Source: Pseudomonas protegens
GTDB lineage: Bacteria > Pseudomonadota > Gammaproteobacteria > Pseudomonadales > Pseudomonadaceae
Direction: 5' to 3'
Assembly (NCBI RefSeq): GCF_013407925.2
Contig: NZ_CP060201.1
Coordinates: forward strand, 310,001 to 374,000
Length of the DNA stretch: 64,000 bases
Numbering within the stretch: the stretch's first letter is position 1; each line of letters starts with the position of its first letter. The notes below the pieces were generated by a model. It searched no databases. It saw only the letters and a list, made by a program, of their open reading frames with translations, and was not told the origin of the DNA. Shown here one piece after another: positions 57,384 to 64,000 of the stretch. A program made the translations under genes and the position numbers.

Positions 57384-58334
57384 ATGCGTGCCACCGTCCT
57401 GGTCCTGGTTGAAAACGTCAACGCCTACCTGCCGCTGCTCGAACAGCAGGGCTTTCATCTGATCCTGGCGCCCACCGCCGCCGAACGGGCCCGGGCCATC
57501 CAGGACCACGCCGGGCAGATCGACGCCGTGCTGACCCGAGGCCCACTGGGGCTGACTGCGGCGGAAATCGACGCCCTGCCCCGGCTGCAGATCATCTGCG
57601 TGATCGGTGCCGGCTATGAGCAGGTGGACCTGCAAGCGGCGAGCAACCGCGGGATTGCCGTGACCAATGGCGCCGGGGTCAACGCCTCGTCGGTGGCCGA
57701 TCATGCCCTGGCCCTGTTGCTGTCTCTGGTCCGGGGCATTCCCCAGTCCGATGCCGCCGTGCGCCAGGGGCAATGGCCAAAGGTCCTGCGCCCTTCCGTG
57801 GCCGGCATGCGCCTGGGCATCCTCGGGCTGGGCGCCGTGGGCCAGGCCATCGCCCGCCGCTGTGCCCTGGGGTTCGACATGACCGTGAGTTATCACAGCC
57901 GCCAGCCCCGGCCGGACCAGCCCTACCGCTTCTGCCCGAGCCTGCTGGAGCTGGCCCGGGACTCGGACGTCCTGGTGATCGCCACCCCCGGCGGCGCCGA
58001 GACCCGGCATCTGGTGGACCAGCCGGTATTGGAAGCCCTTGGCGCCGAAGGTTTCCTGGTGAACATCGCTCGTGCCAGCGTGGTGGACACCAACGCCCTG
58101 CTGCAGGCGCTGAAACAGCGGCGGATCGCCGGCGCGGCCCTGGACGTGTTCGATGACGAGCCGCAAGTACCGGACGGTTTCAAGGGCCTGGACAATGTGG
58201 TGCTGACCCCTCACGTCGCCGGCCTTTCGCCCCAGGCCAGCCGCGACACCGTGGACATGGTCGGCCAGAACCTGCTGGCCCACTTCGAGGGCCGGCCCCT
58301 GCTGACCCCACTTCACCTGCCGGCACCGAACTGA
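57384..58334 (+). CDS. D-isomer-specific 2-hydroxyacid dehydrogenase
   Basis: A 316-residue NAD(P)-dependent dehydrogenase of the glyoxylate/hydroxypyruvate reductase (GhrB/HPPR-like) group. Motifs: VIGAGYEQVDLQAASNRGIA, the Rossmann loop LGILGLGAVGQAIARR, the catalytic Arg in NIARASVVD, Glu in DVFDDEPQVP and His in LTPHVAGLS. It reduces 2-ketoacids such as glyoxylate or hydroxypyruvate. AAGGAG precedes the ATG at 57384. It stands alone behind the isochorismatase-type gene. Confidence 0.92.
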   Translation: MRATVLVLVENVNAYLPLLEQQGFHLILAPTAAERARAIQDHAGQIDAVLTRGPLGLTAAEIDALPRLQIICVIGAGYEQVDLQAASNRGIAVTNGAGVNASSVADHALALLLSLVRGIPQSDAAVRQGQWPKVLRPSVAGMRLGILGLGAVGQAIARRCALGFDMTVSYHSRQPRPDQPYRFCPSLLELARDSDVLVIATPGGAETRHLVDQPVLEALGAEGFLVNIARASVVDTNALLQALKQRRIAGAALDVFDDEPQVPDGFKGLDNVVLTPHVAGLSPQASRDTVDMVGQNLLAHFEGRPLLTPLHLPAPN

Positions 58335-58661
58335 CCCATCCCCGAGCCAACGCCTATGCTCGTGAGGCGGACAACCTCCGGCCTGCATGGCTTGTATAGG
58401 AGCTGGCTTGTGCAGGAGCTGGCTGGCCAGCGAAAGCCAGCGCCGGTCATGACGCCCTCTTCGCCGGCGAGCCGGCGCCTACGGGGGCTTGGTCTCACCG
58501 AGTTGTAGACACACGGGGCTAAATTCAAACGCTTGTATCAAAAGCAATGATTGCCCAGCAACACGCGCACCTATAAAGGCTCGCCGCGATTGTGGGGAGC
58601 CGCTAGGCGCATTAGATTAGTCAATAATCTCTGGCCTCCAGAATAAGCAGAAGGGATAAGC
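58335..58661. other. Intergenic region: REP pair and promoter zone
   Basis: 327 bases without a gene. A REP pair lies at 58414-58484. The right part (58510-58650) is AT-richer and probably holds the promoter of the phosphotransferase gene; AGAAGGGA at 58648-58655 is its ribosome site. No other structure is evident. Confidence 0.6.
58414..58484. repeat. REP pair of the GCTGGC/CGCCGGC family
   Basis: AGGAGCTGGCTGGCCAGCG at the left and CGCCGGCGAGCCGGCGCC then TACGG at the right form a typical head-to-head pair, as at 60590-60673. Confidence 0.7.
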
Positions 58662-59729
58662 ATGGCGCTTACAGACCAGTCCACCCGTACTCGCTCCGGC
58701 GAGGAACTTGACGCCAACCTGATCGATCCGTACCTCAAGGCGCACATTCCGGGCCTGTCCGGCACGCCGCGGATCAGCCAGTTCCCGGGCGGGGCTTCGA
58801 ACCTCACTTACCTGCTGGAATACCCTGACCAGGAATTCGTCCTGCGGCGCCCGCCCTTCGGTCACAAGGCCAAGTCGGCCCACGACATGGGCCGCGAGTT
58901 CCGCATTCTCAACCAGCTCAGGGACGGTTTCCCCTACTGCCCCAAGGCCTACGTGCACTGCACCGACGAGTCGCTGATCGGTGCCGAGTTCTACGTCATG
59001 GAACGGGTCAAGGGCATCATCCTGCGCTCGGACCTGCCGCCGGAGCTGGGCCTGGACGCCAGCCAGACCGAGGCCCTGTGCAAGAGCTTCATCGACCGTC
59101 TAGTGGAACTGCACCGGGTCGACTACAACGCCTGCGGCCTCGGCGACCTGGGCCGCCCCGAAGGCTATGTGCAGCGCCAGATCAAAGGCTGGAGCGAGCG
59201 CTACGAAAAGGCCCTGACCCCGGATGCACCGCACTGGGACAGGGTGAAGGCCTGGCTCAACGACAAGATGCCCGCCGACCACCCGACCTCGAGCATCGTG
59301 CACAACGACTACCGCTTCGACAACGTGATCCTCGACCCCCACAACCCGATGCAGATCATCGGCGTGCTGGACTGGGAACTGACCACCCTGGGCGATCCGC
59401 TGATGGACCTGGGCAACAGCCTGGCGTACTGGATCGAGGCCGCCGACCCGGCGCCGGTGCAACTGATGCGGCGCCAGCCGAGCAACGCGCCGGGCATGCT
59501 GACTCGCCAGGAATTCGTCGATTACTACGCCGAACGCGCCGGCATCCAGATCGGCAATTTCGACTTCTACTACACCTACGGCCTGTTCCGCCTGGCCGGC
59601 ATCGTGCAGCAGATCTACTACCGCTTCTACCACGGCCAGACCCAGGACAAACGCTTCGCGCAGTTCATTCAGATGAACAAACTGCTGGAGCAGATGAGCC
59701 TGCAGGTCATCGAAAAATCCAGCCTCTGA
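58662..59729 (+). CDS. Phosphotransferase (APH/choline kinase-like, ACAD10/11-type)
   Basis: A 355-residue kinase-fold protein. N-terminal SQFPGGASNLTYLLEYPDQE (nucleotide loop), catalytic loop HNDYRFDNVIL (214-224) and the metal-binding DWELTTLGDPLMDLGN. The family resembles the kinase half of ACAD10/ACAD11, which phosphorylates 4-hydroxyacyl-CoAs in hydroxy-acid catabolism, and Pseudomonas copies usually sit with SDR and acyl-CoA dehydrogenase genes. Here an SDR gene follows after 39 bases but the acyl-CoA dehydrogenase is absent. A role in hydroxy fatty acid breakdown is inferred, not shown. Confidence 0.88.
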   Translation: MALTDQSTRTRSGEELDANLIDPYLKAHIPGLSGTPRISQFPGGASNLTYLLEYPDQEFVLRRPPFGHKAKSAHDMGREFRILNQLRDGFPYCPKAYVHCTDESLIGAEFYVMERVKGIILRSDLPPELGLDASQTEALCKSFIDRLVELHRVDYNACGLGDLGRPEGYVQRQIKGWSERYEKALTPDAPHWDRVKAWLNDKMPADHPTSSIVHNDYRFDNVILDPHNPMQIIGVLDWELTTLGDPLMDLGNSLAYWIEAADPAPVQLMRRQPSNAPGMLTRQEFVDYYAERAGIQIGNFDFYYTYGLFRLAGIVQQIYYRFYHGQTQDKRFAQFIQMNKLLEQMSLQVIEKSSL

Positions 59730-59768
59730 CCGCGCCCCCGGCGCCCGACAGCCCCGCAAGGAAAAACC

Positions 59769-60536
59769 ATGTCCAAGACTCAGTTGTTCGACCTCGACGG
59801 CAAGATCGCTTTCGTTTCCGGCGCCAGCCGCGGTATCGGCGAGGCCATTGCCAAGCTCCTGGCCCAGCAAGGGGCCCATGTGATCGTGTCGAGCCGCAAG
59901 CTCGACGGCTGCCAGCACGTGGCCGACGCGATCATCGCCGACGGTGGCAAGGCCACGGCGATGGCCTGCCACATCGGTGAAATGGAGCAGATCAGCCAGG
60001 TCTTCGCCACCATCCGTGAACAGTTCGGGCGCCTGGACATCCTGGTCAACAACGCCGCCACCAACCCGCAGTTCTGCAACGTGCTGGACACTGACCTGGG
60101 GGCCTTCCAGAAGACCGTCGACGTCAACATCCGCGGCTACTTCTTCATGTCGGTGGAAGCCGGCAAGCTGATGCGCGACAACGGCGGCGGCAGCATCATC
60201 AACGTGGCCTCGATCAACGGCGTGTCGCCTGGGGTCTTCCAGGGCATCTACTCGGTGACCAAGGCCGCGGTGATCAACATGACCAAGGTCTTCGCCAAGG
60301 AATGCGCGCCGTTCGGCATCCGCTGCAACGCCCTGCTGCCGGGCCTGACCGACACCAAGTTCGCCTCGGCCCTGGTGAAGAACGACGCCATCCTCAAGAC
60401 CGCCCTGGCACAGATCCCCCTCAAGCGCGTGGCCGACCCCAGCGAAATGGCCGGCGCGGTGCTGTACCTGGCCAGCGACGCCTCCAGCTACACCACGGGC
60501 ATTGCGCTGAACGTGGACGGCGGCTTCCTCTCCTGA
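59769..60536 (+). CDS. Short-chain dehydrogenase/reductase
   Basis: A 255-residue classical SDR. Cofactor loop SGASRGIGEAIA (18-24), NNAA at 94-97, catalytic S148, Y161 and K165 in NVASINGVSP and YSVTKAAV, and the C-terminal SDASSYTTGIALNVDGGFLS. The absence of a basic residue right after the first strand suggests NAD(H) preference, though an Arg-Lys pair (SSRKLD) at 41-44 could favour NADP(H). It is co-oriented with the phosphotransferase gene and likely in one operon. An intrinsic terminator follows 17 bases after the stop. Confidence 0.92.
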   Translation: MSKTQLFDLDGKIAFVSGASRGIGEAIAKLLAQQGAHVIVSSRKLDGCQHVADAIIADGGKATAMACHIGEMEQISQVFATIREQFGRLDILVNNAATNPQFCNVLDTDLGAFQKTVDVNIRGYFFMSVEAGKLMRDNGGGSIINVASINGVSPGVFQGIYSVTKAAVINMTKVFAKECAPFGIRCNALLPGLTDTKFASALVKNDAILKTALAQIPLKRVADPSEMAGAVLYLASDASSYTTGIALNVDGGFLS

Positions 60537-60552
60537 GGCCCGCTTGCAGCAC

Positions 60553-60581
60553 AAAAAAGGCAGCCCCCGGGCTGCCTTTTT
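60553..60581 (+). terminator. Intrinsic terminator after the SDR gene
   Basis: AAAAGGCAGCC and GGCTGCCTTTT form an 11-bp stem with a 4-base loop, then T-rich sequence. A-rich sequence on the left makes it usable in both directions. Confidence 0.93.
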
Positions 60582-60589
60582 CATTTCCC

Positions 60590-60673
60590 GTAGCAGCTGG
60601 CTGGCCAGCGAAGAGGGCCTTGAGCCCGGCGTAACCCTCACGTGCCCTTTCGCCGGCAAGCCGGCTCCTACAA
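60590..60673. repeat. REP pair of the GCTGGC/CGCCGGC family
   Basis: GTAGCAGCTGGCTGGCCAGC at the left and CGCCGGCAAGCCGGCTCC then TACAA at the right, separated by about 40 bases. It follows the SDR terminator. Confidence 0.7.
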
Positions 60674-60767
60674 GGCCGTATCAAAATTTTAGTTCCACCA
60701 ATTGCAATTAACGAATATTTATTCCATAACAGAGCTTCCCTAGAACAATAATTCTGCAGGAGCGGTT

Positions 60768-61877
60768 ATGGACGAACTTGGCATTGGCCTGATCGGCACC
60801 GGTTTCATGGGCCGGGCGCACGCCCTGGCGTTTCGCAGCGTCGGCGCGGTGTTCGAATTGCCGGTGCGCCTGCACCTGGCGGCCCTGGCCGATGCCGATG
60901 CGCAGCGCGCCGAACACTGCGCCGGGGCCTGGGGCTTTGCCCGGGCCCACCGCGACTGGCAAGACCTGATCGCCGATCCCCGGGTCAATCTGGTGGCCAT
61001 CACCACCCCCAACCATCTGCACTTCCCCATGGCCATGGCGGCATTGGCGGCGGGCAAGGCGGTGTACTGCGAAAAACCCCTGGCGGTCAGCGTCGACGAG
61101 GCCCGACAGATGCACCACGCGGCCCAGGCCGCCGGGGTGGTGACCCGGGTCGGCTACAACTACCAGCACAACCCGATGATCGTCCTCGCCCGGCAGCTGA
61201 TCGGCCAGGGTCAGCTGGGGCAGCTGGTGAGCTTCCAGGGCGAGTTCAGCGAAGACTTCATGGCCGACCCGGATTCACCCTGGTCCTGGCGTTGCGACCC
61301 GCAGCACGCTGGCGGCGCCCTGGCCGACCTGGGCAGCCACCTGCTGGCCATGGCGCGCTTTCTCATGGGGCCGGTGCAGGCGGTGTGCGCCGACGTGCAG
61401 ACGGTGCATCCGCAACGACCGACCCACGCCGGCAGCCAGGAACGGCGCCACATTGCCGTGGACGACCAGGCCCACGCCTTGTTGCGTTTCGCCAATGGCG
61501 CCCGGGGCAGCCTGAGCAGCAGCTGGATCAAGCACGGCTACAAGAACCACCTGAGCTTCGAGATCAGCGGCACCCTCGGCACCCTGGCCTTCGACCAGGA
61601 ACGGCTCAACGAACTGCGTCTGTACCGGGTCGGGCAGAAAGGCTTCCAACGCCTGCTGGCCGGACCCGAGCTGCCCGGCTACGCCGCCTTCAGCCCGGCC
61701 CCCGGGCATCAACTGGGCTACAACGAACTCAAGACCCTGGAGGTTCACGAATTGATCATGGCCCTGTGCGGCCAGGGTCGCGATGGCACGGATTTCCACG
61801 AAGCCTGGGAAGTGGAACGCCTGGCGGCAGCGATCCGCACTGCCGCCGAGGAACAGCGCTGGGTCCCCCTCATGTAG
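60768..61877 (+). CDS. Gfo/Idh/MocA family oxidoreductase
   Basis: A 369-residue NAD(P)-dependent oxidoreductase. Rossmann loop GIGLIGTGFMGRAHALAF at the N-terminus, TTPNHLHFPMAMAALAAGK, the EKP motif in VYCEKPLAVS (E102-P104), and a C-terminal GFO/IDH domain with GGALADLGSHLLAMARFLMG, which carries the Asp/His catalytic pair. Substrates of the family are sugars, inositols and related polyols; no sugar cluster lies nearby, so it is unassigned. GCAGGAG precedes the ATG. The TAG stop is part of the first REP unit of the array that follows. Confidence 0.9.
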   Translation: MDELGIGLIGTGFMGRAHALAFRSVGAVFELPVRLHLAALADADAQRAEHCAGAWGFARAHRDWQDLIADPRVNLVAITTPNHLHFPMAMAALAAGKAVYCEKPLAVSVDEARQMHHAAQAAGVVTRVGYNYQHNPMIVLARQLIGQGQLGQLVSFQGEFSEDFMADPDSPWSWRCDPQHAGGALADLGSHLLAMARFLMGPVQAVCADVQTVHPQRPTHAGSQERRHIAVDDQAHALLRFANGARGSLSSSWIKHGYKNHLSFEISGTLGTLAFDQERLNELRLYRVGQKGFQRLLAGPELPGYAAFSPAPGHQLGYNELKTLEVHELIMALCGQGRDGTDFHEAWEVERLAAAIRTAAEEQRWVPLM

Positions 61878-62294
61878 CCGCTGCTGAGCCCGCGAAGCTG
61901 CGCAAAGGTCCGCAGGACCTTGCCTGGCGATCGCCCGCCGAACCCGCAGCGGCCTCAAGAACCCTGCGTCCCTAGCGGGCCGTTCGCAGCCTGCGGCAGC
62001 GGCTACACAAACCCGACCGGCACTGGATGTAGCCGCTGCTGAGCCACGGCGAAGCTGCGCAAAGGTCCGCAGGACCTTGCCTGGCAATCGCCCGCCGAAC
62101 CCGCAGCGGCCTCAAGAACCCTGCGTCCCTGCGGGCCGTTCGCAGCCTGCGGCAGCGGCTACACAACCCCCGACCGGCACTGGATGTAGCCGCTGCTGAG
62201 CCACGGCGAAGCTGCGCAAAGGTCCGCAGGACCTTGCTTGACGATCGCCCGCCAAACCCGCAGCGGCCTCAAGAACGCTGCGGCAGCGGCTACA
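61873..62294. repeat. Tandem array of about 2.7 REP-pair units (155-157 bp period)
   Basis: Units begin with TGTAGCCGCTGCTGAG at 61873, 62028 and 62185. Each contains GCAAAGGTCCGCAGGACCTT and ends with TTCGCAGCCTGCGGCAGCGG then CTACA, the inverse REP; the third is shortened and ends at the stop codon of the FAD-protein gene. The copies are near identical, so the array arose by recent duplication. It fills the whole 412-bp gap between two convergent genes and supplies both of their stop codons. Confidence 0.9.
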
Positions 62295-63723
62295 GCAATC
62301 TCGCCAGGCGCGCGGCCAGGGCCTTGGCTTGCAGGGCGACGTCGGTGACGGCGGTGCTTTCCCACCACAGGCCGCGCAACGGCGGGCCCATGGCGAACAG
62401 GCGCTCGGAGGCCTGGCCACAGGCATCGTGCACGGCACCCTCCGCCGTGGCGCTGATGCCCAGGGCCAGAGGCCCGGGGCTGACTAGGCCGCGGGCCAGC
62501 AGTTGCTGCGGCAAGGGCCGCGCCACCCGGCGCCAGTCGTATTCGATGCCGCTGGAGTTGATCAGGGCATCGCCCGCCACGGGCACGCTGTCCTGGCTGC
62601 CGCGATAGCGCAGGCGGATCGTCAGCCGGCCGTCGGCGCCCGGCTCCAGCCCCTGGTAGCAAGCGGCATGCACCCGCAACCGGCCTTGCTCTTGCAGGCG
62701 CGCCACCAGTTCCGCGCTCAAGGGCGGCGAGCGATGGTGATGGCTCTCCCACCAGGGCCGCACATGACGCACGAACTGGCGTTTCTGCACCTCGCTGGCC
62801 TGGCTCCACAAGCGCCCGATATGGGCCCGCACCGTGTCCAGCGGCGCCTGCCAGTCGATGCCCTGAGCCTCGGCCACGCGGCATTGCTGGCGCAGCGCCC
62901 GGAACAACTGTCGGGGGCTGCGCAGGCTCAGGTCGGCGGCGAGAAAATCCGCCCAGGCCGGCGGCTGGCGCCGCACGTGCGGCAGCAGCCCATGCCGGGA
63001 GAACACTTCGATCGGCCCGCGATGCCCGGCCTGCTCCAGGGACACCACGGCGTCCACCATGGTCAGCCCGGAGCCGATGATCAGCACCGTCGCCCCGGGA
63101 TCGAGGCGGGCCATGGCGGCCACGTCCCAAGGGTCCAGCGCGGCGGCGTTGAGGCCGCTGGAGCGAGTCTGCGGCGTGCGCGCCGCCGGGAACATGCCGG
63201 TGGCCAGCACCGCCCGCGCGCCGCGCAGTTGCCGGCCATCAGCCAGGGTCAGGAGCACGCCGTCAGGGCCGGTTTCCAGGTCCACCGCTTCGCCCTGCAC
63301 ATGGCTCAGCGAGGAACCCTGCCCCCGGCCCTGGGCTTGCGCCTCGGCCAGCCGCTGCTGGACATAGACGCCAAACAGCCCGCGGGGCGGAAACAGTTCG
63401 CTGACCGGCACATGCTGGCGGTCCGACTCGGGCCAGCCGCCCTCGGCAATGTGCCGGGTCAGCCATTGGGTCAGGTCGTCGGCGTTGTCCGGGTCGACGC
63501 TCATGCGCGCCGCGTTGCCGTTCAGGGTGTGGCCCAGCTCCACGGCGCTGTAGGCCTCGCCCCGCCCCAGTTCGCGGCGTGGCTCGATCACCAGGATCCG
63601 TCGCCGCCCCGGCCGGCGCAGCAATTGCGCGGCCAGCAAGGCGCCGCTGAGGCCGCCGCCGACAATCAGAATGTCCGCATCAGGGTGGGCCGGGGTGGCC
63701 TGTGGGGTGTGGCTCTGGCTCAT
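62290..63723 (-). CDS. FAD/NAD(P)-binding protein
   Basis: A 477-residue flavoprotein. The N-terminal dinucleotide-binding motif is ILIVGGGLSGALLAAQLL (18-35), followed by GHTLNGNAARMSVDPDN and VPVSELFPPRGLFGVYVQQR. A second Rossmann motif is VLIIGSGLTMVDAVVSLEQA. This is the layout of the NAD_binding_9 / HcnB-unrelated FAD-binding group often found near transport genes. The reaction is unknown. ATG 63723 (MSQSHTPQ) starts 14 bases after the livF-type gene ends, so it may belong to a transporter operon whose rest lies outside the window. Its stop TAG is inside a REP unit. Confidence 0.85.
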   Translation of the reverse strand: MSQSHTPQATPAHPDADILIVGGGLSGALLAAQLLRRPGRRRILVIEPRRELGRGEAYSAVELGHTLNGNAARMSVDPDNADDLTQWLTRHIAEGGWPESDRQHVPVSELFPPRGLFGVYVQQRLAEAQAQGRGQGSSLSHVQGEAVDLETGPDGVLLTLADGRQLRGARAVLATGMFPAARTPQTRSSGLNAAALDPWDVAAMARLDPGATVLIIGSGLTMVDAVVSLEQAGHRGPIEVFSRHGLLPHVRRQPPAWADFLAADLSLRSPRQLFRALRQQCRVAEAQGIDWQAPLDTVRAHIGRLWSQASEVQKRQFVRHVRPWWESHHHRSPPLSAELVARLQEQGRLRVHAACYQGLEPGADGRLTIRLRYRGSQDSVPVAGDALINSSGIEYDWRRVARPLPQQLLARGLVSPGPLALGISATAEGAVHDACGQASERLFAMGPPLRGLWWESTAVTDVALQAKALAARLARLL

Positions 63724-63736
63724 GGCGTGCTCGCGG

Positions 63737-64000
63737 TCAATGTTTGCCCAGGTAGAAATCCTGCAGATCGCCCCGGGCCAGCAACTGCTCGGCGGTGCCG
63801 GACAGGGCCACCCGCCCGGTGTCCAGCAGGCAGGCGTGGGACGCGTACTTGAGCGCCAGATTAATGCTTTGTTCGGCGATCAGAAAACTGACCCCCGCCT
63901 CGCGATTGAGCTGGGCGACGATCTGAAAAATCTCCTGGACGATGATAGGCGCCAAGCCCATGGAAGGTTCGTCCAGCAGTACCAAAGTAGGATGGGTCAT
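63737..64000 (-). CDS. livF: Branched-chain amino-acid-type ABC transporter ATP-binding protein LivF (3' part only)
   Basis: The last 88 codons of a LivF-type ATPase; the gene continues beyond the right edge. Visible are Walker B and the D-loop in LVLLDEPSMGLAPIIVQEIF, FLIAEQSINLALKYASHACL with the switch-region Gln/His position typical of LivF, and the C-terminal GTAEQLLARGDLQDFYLG. The family energises uptake of branched-chain amino acids, amides or urea. The Met at the window edge (MTHPTLV) is internal, since the Walker A and signature motifs must lie outside. Confidence 0.9.
   Translation of the reverse strand: MTHPTLVLLDEPSMGLAPIIVQEIFQIVAQLNREAGVSFLIAEQSINLALKYASHACLLDTGRVALSGTAEQLLARGDLQDFYLGKH

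Noticed and set aside
61873..62294. CRISPR array
   Set aside because: The repeat unit is about 155 bp with no short unique spacers; the units are REP pairs in tandem and no cas genes are present.

Overview
The window reads as an ordinary chromosomal stretch of a fluorescent Pseudomonas, most likely of the P. protegens / P. chlororaphis / P. fluorescens group. The reasons are the high GC content, the dense AGGAG-type ribosome binding sites, the Pseudomonas-type REP sequences (TGTAGCCGCTGCCGCAGG and CCGGCAAGCCGGCTCCTAC families), and gene sets that Pseudomonas keeps: pfeRSA-esterase, an itaconate operon, acnB, miaE, rstAB-like genes and an ANR-type universal stress gene. I see no rRNA, tRNA, insertion sequence, prophage or CRISPR array.

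Layout. 1-13.5 kb: the 5' part of katG, a small tyrosine-phosphatase-like gene, an orphan PrpF-family isomerase, an AidA/PixA-type protein, a LysE-type exporter, a parD gene with a truncated parE running into an ECF sigma factor, several small lipoproteins and hypotheticals, and a PhzF-type enzyme with its YheO/DauR-type regulator. 13.6-19 kb: an iron-regulated catecholate siderophore locus (pfeR, pfeS, pfeA, esterase) with Fur-like sites. 19-34.4 kb: a TRAP transporter, an AraC regulator, a PotF-like binding protein, an amidase, and an itaconate catabolic operon (ich, acyl-CoA dehydrogenase, MmgE/PrpD, ict, ccl) facing a LysR regulator. A 53-bp operator-like sequence is shared, at almost the same distance from the first gene, by the TRAP genes and the itaconate operon. 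This suggests the TRAP system is the itaconate importer, now separated from the rest of the cluster by about 5 kb.

35.2-41.6 kb: a tightly overlapped four-gene operon encoding a MoxR AAA+ ATPase, a small bpX5-like protein, a protein with a degenerate vWA and a propeller-like C-terminus, and a 1002-residue membrane-anchored bpX6-like protein. This looks like a compact MoxR-vWA-beta-propeller ternary system, a class predicted to act in biological conflict, and it is the most unusual system here. 41.7-48.9 kb: a beta-lactamase-fold protein whose SxxK motif is lost, MipA/OmpV, RstAB-like two-component genes, miaE, an ANR-controlled universal stress gene and a DUF1289 gene. 48.9-49.6 kb: a 268-bp nested palindromic element and a structured acnB leader.

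49.6-64 kb: acnB, a SulP transporter, a ParB-like protein, a serine-type transporter, a likely small RNA (or leaderless 25-codon ORF) ahead of an isochorismatase-type hydrolase, a 2-hydroxyacid dehydrogenase, a phosphotransferase/SDR pair, a Gfo/Idh/MocA oxidoreductase, a tandem REP array, an FAD-binding protein and the 3' end of a livF-type gene. REP sequences supply the stop codons of three genes in this window.
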